Part shown: positions 43,793 through 57,253 of the stretch, piece by piece
Position numbering within the stretch: the stretch's first letter is position 1
How the letters are laid out: each line of letters starts with the position of its first letter
From: Pratylenchus scribneri
Taxonomy: Eukaryota; Nematoda; Chromadorea; Rhabditida; Pratylenchidae
DNA length: 64,000 nt
Assembly (NCBI GenBank): GCA_030063045.1
Contig: JAQSEB010000012.1
Span: 496,001-560,000, forward strand
Direction of reading: 5' to 3'
The notes under the pieces: model-generated
The model's database searches: none
Told to the model about the DNA's origin: nothing
Seen by the model: the letters and a program-made list of their open reading frames with translations, nothing else
Program-made: the position numbers and the translations under genes

Positions 43793-45369
43793 ATATTTTA
43801 TTTTAATAATAATAAGTTATTTTAAAAATATTTTATTTTTTAATAGAGCAATTATATCGTTTTATAAGAACTAAAATATATTTACTTTTAGAGACAAATT
43901 ATATTAAAATATGATATAATCAATAAAATGATGAGTCGATTAAAAAATGTAATAATTTTGATACTTTTTTATTTTATACAAAAATTTTAATAATATTATT
44001 ATTTTTTAAGATAATTTTCCATAGAAGAAATCATTATCAATTATTAATACAAAAATAATTAAAAATTCGATTTTATAAAAAAGATTAGCTTAAAAATTAT
44101 TTTATCTAAATATGTGTATTAAATAATATAAAATTATTGATTTGACAAATACATAAAAAGAATTAATTAATAAAATCTTTATTTACCCTAATATTATTTA
44201 AATGAATAAGATACAAAAATATTTATTTATTAATTATTATAAAATTATAATATAGAAAATATTGCATATTGATTAAAATAATATTATTATGTAAAAATTA
44301 TTATATTGAAGAAATATAGCTAAACTAATTTTACACGAATTTGAAATGAATATATAATGAACTAAAACATTCCTAGCTCTAAAAATGAAATGTATTAAAA
44401 AAAATTTCAAAATATTTTATTAAAAATTTGATGGAGTTATTCAAAAGAATATATATATTTAAAGTAGCAAATGAAATAGAAATAAATCAATAAAAATATT
44501 AATGAACAGTTAATTATTTATAATAAATATATATAATAATTAAAAATGTATGTTAAATTCTAAAAAAAATTTTTAAATGAAAAAACATTTAAATATGTAA
44601 ATTTTTATATTGGTAAGATATATTTATTAATAAAATAAACATAATTGGATTGTGTCTCGCTGGAAAAAGAGAGAATGGAAAATGGTGGTTTAAACAAATC
44701 TGCAAAAATAAATTATAATAAATTGAATGTAAATAAAATAAATGAAAATTATACTTTATTTTAAAATTACAAATTGTTAATATTTTTGATCGATTTAAAA
44801 ATACAAAAATAAGTGAGAAAATTAAAATAAATATTTTATTCTTTAACTATACAAAGAAGCCTTGATATAAGAGTAAGATTTTTAATTAGAATTTAATATT
44901 TAATAATTTAAAATATATTAATAAAAAATAATATATATTTATAAAAAATTATCCATAATTAGAGAATAAATAAGTATAATTAAACAGTTTTATTAAAATA
45001 TTTAATTTTTTTTATCAAAGAATAATGATCAACCGGACAACATACCATTAACATAATGCAATAAAAGATAGAGTCATGAATTTTAGGTTTATTATAAATT
45101 TTTTAAAATTTTTTGATTAAATTTCAGATAAAATATAGAATGTATTATTAATATTCTAAATATCTTTGAAGGGCATTATGAAAAATATCAATTAATTTGA
45201 TCGAAGCATTAATATGGAATTTAAATTAGTAATATTGAAAAATATAAATTTATTAAAATGAATAAAGAAAAATCTTTAAAAAAAGATTTTTTCATTTGGT
45301 TAAAAGAAATAAAGAATTTTTATTATATATCATAACATTATATATATTATAACAAATATATATAAACAG
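43793..45369. other. AT-rich background
   Basis: Low-complexity A/T DNA. One patch at 44650-44715 is open on plus (LDCVSLEKERMENGGLNKSA). No gene is supported. Confidence 0.5.
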
Positions 45370-45429
45370 GAAGAAGAGATCCCGACATTTGTCAATCCAA
45401 CGAAAAAATATGGGCTGCCTTTTTCATAA
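45370..45429 (+). other. Terminal-exon-like island
   Basis: After an acceptor-like ATATAAACAG, the frame reads EEEIPTFVNPTKKYGLPFS and ends at TAA. It is short but GC-raised and proline-containing. Function unknown. Confidence 0.35.
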
Positions 45430-47204
45430 AAATAAAATATATTATTTACTTTTACAAGCAAAAATAACTCGAGGAATTGAGTTAAACCATTGAAATAGTC
45501 AAAATTTGGTCAGATTTGATAAAAATAAATAGCATAGTTAATCACTTATTTATTTTTTTTGATATTAAAAAATATATTATAAAAAATTTTAAAAAATTTA
45601 CTTAAGAATTTAAAATAAATGAAATATAAATTATTAAAAAGCTGATATAAGTAGCGTAAATTTAAAAAAAAATTTATTGAATATTCTAAAAAATTAAATT
45701 TTTAAATAGAATAAAATATATATTGAAATATTCAATTTGATTTAATATAATTTTTTATTTATATATGAATGAAACATCAGGATTTAAACATAAAAATAAA
45801 AACATTCATATCTACGATGGGATCAAAAAATATTCTTTTAAAAATTTGACATTTTAAGACTGGGAGTATGCTGTAAAATTAAAAAAATTATAATAAAATT
45901 TTATTTACTGAGAAATTGTGATAAATATTAGATGCTTAAAAATATTTACCAAATAGAATATTCATAAACAAAATACAATTCTGCCTTGCTCGTCTAATAC
46001 GAAAAAAATACTATAAATAGAAAATATATTATAAATATTATAAAAGAACTGAATGTAAATTCCAATTTATATGCATCATTCAGCTATTAAATATCTTGCA
46101 ATATGCTAATAAATAAGAAAAAATTTGGCACTTGTAATTGTGAAATTAATAATAACGCTAGATCATAAGAAAAAATGGAAGATGCCAAATTTCTGCAAAA
46201 GGAATTCTCTGAATTAAAATAATAAATAAATAAAAATTTAAAAATCATCTTACAAAAATATTAAATTGAAGATGTGAAAAAATAATCGCAAATTTTATTC
46301 AAAATATTAAATTTATAAAATGATTCTTTAATGACTATTTTAATTTTTAAATTATATATTTTTTATGAAATATAAATTCAATGATTTCATAAAAACCGAT
46401 ATAAAACTTTGCACTATTTTAATGAAAGATGGCGGTTAAATTAAGATCCCGACAATTAAAAAATTTATTACTAATTATTATAATTTATCATATGATTATC
46501 AAATTAATTTTTTATAAAAATATATTTATGAAATGTTTATACTAATAATTTCTACATAAAAATTAATAGTAAAACTGATTATTATTTTACTCTAATTTAT
46601 TAGAATCTATTTGTAAAAACATGACATTTATTATTGTCAAAAATTTATAAAAACCTTTTGAAGAAAAAGTAACAGATTTCGATATTTTAAAATTAGGAAT
46701 TGATTGAACAGAGAGAATTTGAAAGAACAAGAGGACATAAAAATAATGTTTATGAAGAAGTGCAGACTTATCATAATGCAAATAATAGATTATAAAATCA
46801 TAAAATAATATTGCTTGCCTTTTATTTCACTCATGGAGGAATTTCACTGGCAATTTGTTAATAAAGTTTTGATTTTAAATAAATTCATATAAATAGCTAA
46901 ATCTACAAACTAAGAAATATATTTAGATTTAAAAAAATCAGTATTTCTGTAAAAAAATAATATAAATAATAATAATAATAAATAAATAAAAAGATTTAAA
47001 AATATTTCTAATTATTTGTGTAAAAATATTTAATACAAAAAAATTTAAAATATATTTTATTAATTTTTTTAAATTTATAAATTAAGATAATTATAATAAA
47101 AAGAAATGAGCAGAATTAAAGGAAGCAAATCAAGCAATACTATTTTAAGAGCAAGCGGCTAAGAACAAATCACAAAAATGGTTAAAAAAATGAAAAAATT
47201 TTGA
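45430..47204. other. AT-rich background
   Basis: Low-complexity A/T DNA with no supported gene or repeat; a short patch near 46430 (MAVKLRSRQLKN) is the only GC-richer spot. Confidence 0.5.
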
Positions 47205-47485
47205 AAATTCATCAATTTAAGCCACGATGATCAATGCAAGAAGAAGGTCTTGGAATTAATTTCAAATTATCGAATGGATTGGCGAAAAAGAAAATTTAAA
47301 AATTTATAATTTTGAAAAATTTTTATATATAATAATAATTTATTTATTTTTCTATTGAATATATAATAATTTAACTTTAATTAAATAATCAAAGAAGAAA
47401 TTTTGATGGGAGTAAAAAAATTCAGACCACTCGAAAGTCTGCCAGATTGAATCCTATTTTGGGCCCGGGTGATTCTGAAATATAA
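47205..47485 (+). other. Two exon-like islands
   Basis: 47205-47309 is open (FINLSHDDQCKKKVLELIS, then NYRMDWRKRKFK). 47426-47485 follows a good acceptor AAAATTCAG and reads TTRKSARLNPILGPGDSEI before TAA. About 115 bases of A/T DNA separate them. They could be two exons of one gene; phase cannot be fixed because the first island has no clear donor. Confidence 0.35.
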
Positions 47486-48074
47486 TAAGAAGTTTATACA
47501 GAAAATATTAAGATTATAAATCAAAATTTTTTATGCTATCTTGAAAATAATATAGATTTTAATAATAGAACAATGCATTTATCAAAAAATAAAAATTATT
47601 ATCATATAAAAATTATTATATAATTAGATTTAATTTATAATTATGAAAGTTTTTATAATTTTTCAATCTATTAAAAAAAATAATAAAAATTTTCATTTTT
47701 GAACGCCAAATTATTTCTGGAACACTTTTTACCCCAAAATATTTAAAATTATAAAGAAAGGAATAAACCACTAGGAAGAGCATATACAGAATGGTTAAAC
47801 GTTCTAAAATCGAACACAATAAACTTTCTGTCAGATTTAAAAAAGATTTGGAAATACGAAAACTACATGAAAAGCCTCTCCCCAATTATAATGATTTATG
47901 ATTTAAAAAAAAGGAACGGTATTTTTACTCATAAAACCTTTTCGATACCCAAATAATGAACAAAATATTAAAACTTGAAATCAAAACGTCCCCGAAGTGT
48001 TAGAAAATTTTTTATCCATAAAAAATTATTGTATCAATATTAATTAATTAAAATTCCATTTTTTCAATCTCTAA

Positions 48075-48194
48075 AATAATGAACATGAATTGAGGAAATG
48101 TCGGCTAGCATTTCTGGAGAACATAATCGCCGATAATCAAGAATTACCAGGACTAATTATTATGGATGGAGATATAATAGATAAAATTTTTTGA
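48075..48194 (+). other. Exon-like open frame, 39 codons
   Basis: Open between TAA and TGA. It reads NEHELRKCRLAFLENII, then ADNQELPGLIIMDGDIID, with GC well above background throughout. No family is recognised. Confidence 0.35.
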
Positions 48195-49702
48195 AAAATA
48201 AAATTTTGCCATGAATCATAGTTTAAAAATGTTGTTATTATAAAAGAATAAAATTTAAAATTCACAACATAGGCCAAATAATAAATAAAATTTTGGAATT
48301 TATTTATATTAAGGAAAATAATTTAACAAAACAACATCAAATGTATGTCTGGCAAATTTATTTCACAATCCAACAACTACTATTAATAAATGTGAATGTA
48401 AATGAGAAAATTTTATATTTTTAAATATATTAAAAATATACGAATATAAAATGAGTATAAAAAAAGAAAATTATAAAGAATATTTATTACAAATTATGAA
48501 AAAAAAAACAATCTATGATCCAAATTACTGTATATCTCCTTTTTTGAAAATATTAAATTTAGAATAAATTATAAATTTCAACTCATATAAAAAGAGTAAT
48601 AATTAATCAACTTAACAATAATCACTGAACAACATGAGGGTCTATGATCGACCATTTCAATTACAATGGAAAGTTAAATTTTTAAATATTTTAAAAAATT
48701 CTAAAATGAATAATAATTATAATAAAAGACAAATAAATTATGAAATAAATGAAAAAAATGATTATAAATTATGTTTATTAGAAGATAAAATAAAAAATTT
48801 ATGAATAAAATGTAATTAAATAAAGTGATTAAAATTACTATTTAAATATATGTAATTTTAAAATGCTAAGTATATATTATTAAAAAAAATTATATAGTTA
48901 AAAAATTGAATTCATCTTTTTTTAAAAAAAATGAAATCATAAATATGAAAAAACAAAAACAAATTATTCTAACAAATATATTTCCCAATTCTTACAAAAA
49001 TAGCAACGGTAACTTTATCGATTAATTTGAATATAGGAAAATAACTTCCAAAATAACTACAATAATAAATAATCTATAACATCTTTAAATTAAATTTTGG
49101 CTTATAGTAAAAATTAAAATATCATTATAATAATTTTATTTATATTATTTTTTTTAAAATATAATTATTTTTAATACTATTAAAATTATAAATTTAATTA
49201 TTATAAATAAGGATTTATATAAAATCTATGCAAATTTAATTTCACAAGCATTTATTAACAAATATCCAATGCTAATTTAAAAAATTAAAAAAAAATTTGC
49301 TTAAAAAATATACGGAAATGACATTATGGAATTCTTTAATTGAATAGAAATCGCAAAATTATTGTCAGGATAAATATGAAAAAAAATATTTCAAAATATT
49401 AAATAATTTAAATTAAATTGAGGAAATCTATCGAAAATCGAGATATCAAATTCGATCTAGGAATTGTTGAATCTATACATATAAAAAATAGAAATAATAT
49501 AGAACACTAGAGAATTTAAACGACAAGGAAAAAATTTATTTCTATTTTTTAAAAAAAATTTTATAAATATCACAATATTTTTATTATAATTTTATTCAAA
49601 AAATACAATTTCCCATCTCTGCTATATAATTTCAATACATCATCGATTAATCAGGAGATAACCAATAGATTTTTTATTCAATTATCTAAGAAAATATTCT
49701 AG
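48195..49702. other. AT-rich background
   Basis: A/T DNA with minor patches: 48633-48800 (ATG frame beginning MRVYDRPFQLQWKVKF, then A/T-biased) and 49420-49480 (RKSIENRDIKFDLGIVESI). Nothing else is supported. Confidence 0.45.
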
Positions 49703-49770
49703 GCAATATTCAACTTGATTATGAACATTCATTCCGATTCGCCGAACTTATGGTGAAAATAATGGATTGA
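49703..49770 (+). other. Exon-like island
   Basis: Acceptor-like ATATTCTAG, then a frame reading NIQLDYEHSFRFAELMVKI to TGA at 49768-49770. A donor-like GTGAAA occurs at 49753. Function unknown. Confidence 0.3.
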
Positions 49771-49839
49771 TATTTAAAAATTCTACTAATAATATTTCAT
49801 TTAAAAAATCATGGTTTATGATATTGTAAAAATAATCAT

Positions 49840-50058
49840 CTATTAAATAAAAAATTTAAAATAAAAATTAAATTATAATAAATTGAAAGAATAAATTTTC
49901 ATATTAATTATAATAAATTGAAAGAATAAATTTTCATATTAATTATAAAATTTATTTTTAAACGCATTAAAAAATTTATATGGGATAACTTCCAAAAGAT
50001 GCTGGTTAATTTATTTTTGAAAAGCTTTTTTATAATATATTTAAACAATGAGCATAAA
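49840..50058. repeat. Dispersed repeat, copy 2
   Basis: Diverged copy of 6410-6605, ending at CAATGAGCATAA. It carries an extra exact 35-base tandem duplication (49871-49905 and 49906-49940) absent from copy 1. Confidence 0.55.
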
Positions 50059-50104
50059 TGGCTTGAAAATTACCCTAAATAAAAGATATTTAAAAATGTG
50101 TTGA

Positions 50105-50270
50105 AAGAAAAATAAAACCATTAAAAATTTTCAAAATTTTGGAACTAGTGGTATTTTCCATATCAAGGATGATTATCTATTAATGTCCGTTATCAACAAT
50201 AAGAAAGAAACCTGTCCGGCTGAAGATTTGCTTCTTTTAATTAGTATTAATATAAAAATCATCGAATAAA
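50105..50270 (+). other. Exon-like open frame, about 54 codons
   Basis: The frame is open from 50105 to TAA near 50268. The GC-richer core reads FGTSGIFHIKDDYLLMSVIN and KKETCPAEDLLLLIS. It has a protein-like mix with Cys and Pro. No family is recognised. Confidence 0.35.
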
Positions 50271-50505
50271 AATGGATTTTATTACATTATTTAATTAGTA
50301 CGCTAAAATCAATAAATCAAAAAATTATTAATTAAAAAATATTTAAGAATAAGAATAGAAGTTATATATTAAATCAATAAAAATTATAAAGTAAAAAAGA
50401 AATTAATTTTCCAAATATAATAAAATGAAATTATAATCTAATAATTTTAAATAGATTTATCAAATTGATTTTTAAAATCATAAATAATATATTGTTTATA
50501 TTTAG

Positions 50506-50778
50506 GATATATTGCTAATTCAATCTTATAAATTCCTGTCGCATATCGCACTAAAGAATTTGACTCTTATTTGTCAAATAATGTGCATAGTGTTATCGAA
50601 TTACGCAAACACAAAATATCAGAACAAAACTAAAATTTTAATTCAGAACAAAATAATACAACAACCACAATTTACGACAATAAAATTTAAATGTTATTAT
50701 TATTATCAACCAATGATTTATATTATATCATCACCGATATCGATTGATTTTGGATTTGAAACAAATATACTAAAGTAA
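50506..50778 (+). other. Exon-like open frame, 90 codons
   Basis: Follows an acceptor-like TTTATATTTAG and stays open to TAA at 50776-50778, the longest host-like frame outside the retrotransposons. It starts DILLIQSYKFLSHIALKNL, hydrophobic near the N-terminus, then Gln/Lys/Asn-rich, ending SSPISIDFGFETNILK. No domain is recognised. It could be a terminal exon. Confidence 0.4.
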
Positions 50779-52978
50779 AAACATTTGGTCAAAAAACTTT
50801 AATGTTATTTTAATAGAATTGCTTGCTTGATATGGAATATGAATATTTAAGAAAATATTTTAAAAAAGATTAATAAGAAGAAAATTTTTATTGATCTTTC
50901 CTTATTATGGAAAGAGGCATAAAAAGAACAATTAAAAAGAATCGCATATTTTTATTTGAGAATTATAATTTAGATATAGATAAATAGTAATTTTATGAAG
51001 AAATAAAAATATCTTATTTGTATAATTTTATATGCATAAAAAAAAATTTTTAATTATATAATTAAAGTAGTTCTCCTAATTATGTGAAAATTAATTAATT
51101 TAAATGAAAAAACTTAAAATTTATAATATAACGCGTACAATAAAATAATTTTAAGAATGAAATCAAAATAATTGAATTATAATTCTTCTATTTTATCTAA
51201 ATTTTTATTCCATTAAATAGAATATAAAATTTATTAAATTCAATGTATGAAATTTTTATTAAAAATAATTATAAAAATACATTTATCAAAAATCTATTAA
51301 AAATATATATAAAGAAAAGTTCAATAAATTTATTTTGAATTAAATAATTTAGAAGATCAGATTTTCTTTGCCATTATTCCTATAATTTTTAATTACTGTA
51401 TAATAAAAATTTATATATTTCAAAAAATTAAATAAAAATTTAAAAGTTCCTTAGAATTTACTAAAAAGATAATAAAATTAATTTTTTGATTAAAAATTTA
51501 AATCGCATTATTCAATAATATCATCTCTCTAAAAAATTAAAATTTTAGCACATTATTATTGGTAGAAAATAAAAATAGCATAAATTTTGCTTTAAAAATA
51601 AAAAAATAAACATATAATTGTTAATATTATAAAAATACTTGCATCTAAAATAAATAAAATAATAAACAAAATATTAATAATTGCCAAAATTGTTTAATTA
51701 AAAATTTCAAAATTTGTGTTTTAATAGAAATTTGGAATATTGAGATTTATCTGTATTTTTCTAAATTTTCTGAATATTATGAAATTGTTATTTAAAAAAA
51801 ATTTTTATCAACTTACATAATATCGAATAAATTAAAAATTAATGTTCTCGGATCAATATTAATAAGTGATATATATTTGTTAATATTAAATATCTATAAT
51901 AATAACAGAAATTGTTTTCTTATAAGAATTACATCAGAATTAAAATATTTCAAAATCAAATTTAAATTTAAAAATATGATAATATTATAAATAAAAAAAT
52001 TTATAAATTTCTCATTTGCATAAAAAATTGGTAAAAAATTTTTAGTCCAAATTGTCCCCAGATTTTTAACTTCAGTATCTCAGTTGTTATCTTTAATAAT
52101 TTAAATTAAATTTATATCTATTTAATTTGAATATTTAATAAGGTCAATTTAATTATAAAAAATATAAAAATAATAAAAGAATAAAATTAATATCAGAATT
52201 GATTTTTGATAATATAAATTGATTTTCATATTTTGGAATGGAAAAAATTAAAAAAAAATAAACTGGCAATCGGCATGTCTATATCATATATTTTCAGATT
52301 AATCATTTTTAAAATGAAAATATTAAAAAAATATATTAATTAATAAAATCCCGTTAAAATCAAATAATTGAAGTAATAAAAATAATTAAACACAAATTTT
52401 ATAATTTGAAAAAAGCAATTTATAAAATTATATAGAAAATTAAAAAAATATTAAAATTCAAATATAAAAATGATAAATTTAAAGATAATGTAATCTTAAA
52501 TATGGACAATTTGGACAAAAATTGAAATATAAATCAATAAAAAAATTATAATATTTCATTATATTTTAATTATTTTATAGCAAACATATAATTATGTATT
52601 AATTTATTGTGAAATGGAAAAAATAAAAGAATTTTGATATCAATTATATTTAAAGGATTAATAAATAGATTTAATTTATTAAATTAATTGTATCAAGAAC
52701 ATTATAAAAATATTTAATTATAAATATATCTTTAAAGCCATGAAAGCTAACATTAAATTTAAAATTTATGATTTCTAGAAAAAAATGATAAAATTTGCTC
52801 AATTAATAATTAAATGAGAGTAAAAAGAAATGATATTTAAATATTGTTTAAAATATAAAAATTATATTTTTGATATTATTGAATGTAAGCTCAAAATTTG
52901 TATATGAGGGAGAAAATTTGAGAAAACTAATTTTGAAATTTATTTTAAAATATACTGATTCGCAAAATGAGATTTCAG
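50779..52978. other. AT-rich background
   Basis: Low-complexity A/T DNA; I see no gene or repeat in it. Confidence 0.55.
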
Positions 52979-53040
52979 ATGATAAGAACCGGCTACGGCT
53001 GGATATGGAGTACTTGCATGAGGCGACTTTGATGATATGA
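52979..53040 (+). other. Exon-like island after TTTCAG
   Basis: The acceptor GAGATTTCAG is a textbook nematode-type site. The frame (two leading bases, then) DDKNRLRLDMEYLHEATLMI ends at TGA. Another frame is open from about 53014 to 53060 (GDFDDMRALGEMEK) ahead of a donor-like GTAGAA, so a frameshift or two overlapping frames are possible. Function unknown. Confidence 0.4.
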
Positions 53041-55728
53041 GAGCTCTTGGAGAGATGGAGAAAGTAGAAATAAAAATTAAAATATAAATTTTACTAAAAA
53101 TTATTAAAAAGCATTAAAGCAAGACGATTTGGAATAGAAATTGATTTACAAAGTCCAATATAATATAAAAATATTTTGTTTGTATTACATAGAAATAATA
53201 TATTTAAATAAATAGAAATATTTTAAAAATAAATGAGAGTTATTTCTATATGGGCAAAATATTTATCTATATAATATATATAAAGAAAATTAAATTTTTT
53301 TTTGATTAATAATTTTCAACTCTTAAAAATATTTTGCAAAAAGTGTTTGGCGAAATCACAAACGTTTTATATAAATAAAATAAAATTCTATTTTATGAAT
53401 AAAAATATTTAAAAAGAAACAATAAATTAAATTAGCGTGCAAGCAAATCAAGAAAAGCGAAATCGCGCAGGGTAAAATTGTAATGCAAAATTTGTTTACC
53501 TATTTATATATTTGTAAAATTGCAAATTAGTAAAAAGGATTTTTAAAATATTATTTCATTTTGATTATGAGATTTCATTTTAAATAATTTAATATTATTT
53601 TGACAAAAGAAACTATAAAATTTTTCGTATTAAATTATTAAAAAATTAATTAAGATTTATGAGATGATCTTCATTCTTGCCCCGGCCGACCTCAGTATTC
53701 CGCATCCTAAGCAGCACTTCCAGTGATCCCTAAAAGGCCTGATCGGAATTCCCGTCGATTGTCTCAACATCATTTTAAAAAACGCTTAAAAAATTGATCA
53801 AAAAACTAATTGAAAAATAAAATATTTTAATTGAAACTTGCTTAGAAAAGTAATTGAATACTCCAAATATTGTAAAATAAATTAATATAATTTTTATTTC
53901 ATGAAGGTAAATAATTTATTATAAAAAAACTTGTTGGAGTTATTGGGTTATTGAAATATTTAAAAAATAAAGATAAAAAGCCTGTTAATTAAAGAATTTT
54001 GAATATAAATATACTAAAGATAAATAATTTTAATTATACCAAATTAGTGAAAATTATCTTATATATAATTTTTCATTCAGACTATTAATTTTATTGGGTA
54101 GCCTCTCCTTATTGAGGAGAAAAAAAATTAAAATAGAACAAAAATCAATTACAAAAGAAGAAATAATATTAATATATTGAAAAAAGATTCATAAGATAAG
54201 TTTATTTAAGTTTTGAATATTACTTCGCCCATATTTATTGGAATTATTATTTAGCGATAGCAAAATAAAATATATATGAGAATATATATAATTTAAGGAT
54301 TTTGTTAAAAATAAAAATTTCATTTAACTAAAGAATTCTTAAAGTTTAAATATATAAAAATTTTAATCTATATTTTAGATTTAATATCATAAAAAGCATA
54401 ATTCTTCCAACTCTAAAAATCATAAATAAATATAATAAAATTAGCTAAAAATTTTAAATTTTAGATTGTATAATTTATAATTGTACAATTATTAAATAAA
54501 AATATTTTACGTTACATGAATGAATAAGAAAAATTCAAATAAACAAATATATTTTGGCAGAAAAAACAATAAAATTATTTATAAAATTGAAAATTTATTA
54601 AATTTAATGGATTTCCAACCTAAGAAACCAATAGAAATTTAATTAAATTTTAGGAAAAATTAAATATTATAATAATATTTTAATACAAAAATGCTTTTCT
54701 TAAAAGGATCTTTAAGTATAAAATATCATAAAATTATATATTTTTTGCATTGAAAGTATAATTATAATCTTTTATAAAACAAATAAAATTGCAGTTTTAA
54801 TGGAAAAGTAATATTGATTCATAATGAAAGCTACATTTGAAAATAAATTTAAAAAAAATAATAAAATCATGATTATTTATAACATTATAAGAGAATTTTA
54901 AGTTAATTTATTAATATTATAAAATATAATAAAATCCAAAATTATAATTAGAAGGATTTTGCCTCCCAAAATCTTTCCCCCGAAAGATATTATAAAATAT
55001 AAATTTTAATTAATTATTTATTAATTTTGAAATTAATTAACATAAAATTCAGCATTGTCATAGAGATTTTACAATATCAAGAAAATATTTAAATATTTTA
55101 ATGCCTGATCACTTGAGACATTTAAATATTTTTTTTTCAATAAATAAAAAAACAATGACGGCGTATGTGCTCATTGTTGAATTAAATATCAATAGCGTAA
55201 TTAATAATATTATTTTAAAATTGAAATATTAAAATTGAAAACCGTTACTTCAATTATTATTTTTTTGAACTTATTATAAAACATAAAAGAAACGAAGTTT
55301 AAAAAATTTGACGCTAATCGATAAATAAAATATCAATAAATTTTCTTTTATAAAAGGAGAATAAGGTAGTTATTTTTCAATTGAAATTAAAAAATATATA
55401 AATGAGTGAGAAAAATAGATAAAATTTATAATTTTTAAAATTAGATTTTACTAAAATCTGAAAATAAATATTTATATATAAATTAAACGTTTATATATAC
55501 AAGTTATATGTCCTAAATAGATTTTTTTATAATTTAACCATATTGAAATCATAATTATTATTACAAATTAAGGATAAACTATTAAAAAACAATGGCAAAT
55601 TTAAAATAATAAAAAAAATAACAAGTAAAAATTTGTCTATAATTATTATTAAAATCAATTAAAAATTATTTATAAATAATTTTAAAATAAATATAAAATT
55701 TTTTCGTTTCTTGAACCAATTCTCGCAG
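53041..55728. other. AT-rich background with a few islands
   Basis: Patches: 53442-53480 (basic, ASKSRKAKSRR) and 53665-53775, a GC-rich stretch open on both strands except for one stop each (plus: IFILAPADLSIPHPKQHFQ; minus: SLEVLLRMRNTEVGRGKNED). Small perfect hairpins occur at about 54977-54996 (ATCTTTC/GAAAGAT) and 55142-55169 (AACAATGA/TCATTGTT). No gene is supported. Confidence 0.4.
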
Positions 55729-55764
55729 GACATACTGGACAATGTGGGTTGGAAAATTAAATAA
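55729..55764 (+). other. Terminal-exon-like island
   Basis: Acceptor-like CAATTCTCGCAG followed by DILDNVGWKIK and TAA. Very short. Function unknown. Confidence 0.3.
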
Positions 55765-56503
55765 CGAAATGAATATAAGAAAACTTTTAAATATTTTATT
55801 ATTTGAAATTACATTTATGATTTTATAATAATTTTTTTAAAATTTTTAAAATAATATATAATTTTTTTTATTTTCAAGATTAATAAAAAGAATAAAAAAT
55901 AAATAAATTATGAAGATGTTGCAATATTCTATTCCCAACGACTGCACCTGCAGTTTTTGTTTTTTGTAAATTTTAAATGGGAATTAATTATAATAAAATT
56001 ATTTTTAAAAATAATTGTTAGATAATTATGGGAATTTAAATAAATTTCAACAAAAAATCAGAGCAGAAAACAAATAAATTAATTTCGAAATTTAAAAATT
56101 ATTTTTATTCATAATTCTTCCATTTTTACCAATTAAACAAAGAAAAACAATAGCTAAAATATGAATTGAATAATGGATTTATAATTTTCATTAAATGAAA
56201 AAAATAAATAAATATAAAATTTCAAATACAATTAAAAATGATTAATTCCCTTAAAAAAGGCCCTTACAAAATAATGACATTTCTAATTATCAGATAATTT
56301 ACTACAAGTTATTATGTAAATGAATTTAATCTTTCTATTTGTATGAGAAAAATAATAAATTTTTAGAAATTTCTTAATTATATATAATATAATTTTAAAA
56401 ATGGACTAAATTTCTAAGGTAAAATAAAATGAATCATATACTTTTTATAATTATGATATATAGATTCTAAATTGATAAGAATATTAAATTAAAAAATTAT
56501 AAA

Positions 56504-56560
56504 ATGGCCCATGAAATATTCCATATAGCGGGAGCTTAGCACGATGAAGATGACATTTAA
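56504..56560 (+). pseudogene. Adamalysin-type zinc-metalloprotease motif with a stop
   Basis: The frame reads MAHEIFHIAGA, TAG (56537-56539), then HDEDD. The spacing fits HExxHxxGxxHD, the zinc-binding signature of M12B metalloproteases (ADAM/ADAMTS), with the stop at the variable residue before the final His-Asp. Three zinc-binding His and the catalytic Glu are all in place. The rest of the protease is not found nearby, so this is a fragment or a decayed exon. The match is short but specific in spacing. Confidence 0.5.
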
Positions 56561-56824
56561 AAATAAAAATAATTTTCTTGTAGTTAAAAAAATAGAATTA
56601 ATTATTCAGTAGATTATTTAAATTATGATTATAAATTAAAATTTTAAATAATTATTTTATTATAATAATTTAACTAAAATAAAATAATTTAAAACTAATT
56701 TATGTGAATATATTAAATACATTAAATAATAAATTATCTTCTACGAAAAATTATTTTATATATGTTAATAATTTAAATTTTATATAAGTTTAAAAAAGGA
56801 AAAAATATTTAAAAAAAAATTTAA

Positions 56825-56926
56825 AAAAATTATTATAAATTCTTTGGTGTTTCCCATAGTACAATACACCGATGGGTCAACAAATATGGAGTCGAATTGC
56901 TATCGAATTTGAATACGAAGAGATAA
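56825..56926 (+). pseudogene. Transposase-like helix-turn-helix fragment
   Basis: Open between TAA and TAA. It reads FFGVSHSTIHRWVNKYG and then VELLSNL. The pattern GVSHSTI-RWV-KY is typical of recognition helices in DNA transposases (IS6-like and other DDE families). No DDE catalytic region is seen. It is probably a relic of a DNA transposon; a host DNA-binding protein is possible. Confidence 0.45.
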
Positions 56927-56994
56927 TTGCATCCTTAATAAAAGTGAAAAAAAGTGAAAGATAATATATAAAAAAATTTAAATCAAATATAAAC

Positions 56995-57253
56995 ATGACA
57001 GAATATGTACTTGGATTAGAACATTAAATGCGCAATTATCAAAAATATTTAAATTATATATAAAAATAAATACTTTTCAATTATGAAATAATAGATTACA
57101 AAATAACATATTGCATTACATAAAAAATGTGTATTCTGATAAATAAAGATAAAGAAATTGATAGAGGATCGATTTTAAATTGATCGCAAAAACAGTTTTT
57201 TATTATAAAAATTTAATTAAGAATATTTTTATTAAGGATTTAAGTTATGATAT
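56995..57253. repeat. 259-bp dispersed repeat, copy 1
   Basis: Starts ATGACAGAATATGTACTTGG and ends AAGTTATGATAT. It is nearly identical to 61354-61612 in direct orientation, with a handful of substitutions. No terminal repeats or target duplication are obvious at the edges. Confidence 0.9.

Noticed and set aside
53665..53775. Protein-coding exon
   Set aside because: Both strands are open except for one stop each, so neither strand nor frame can be chosen; recorded only as a GC-rich patch.
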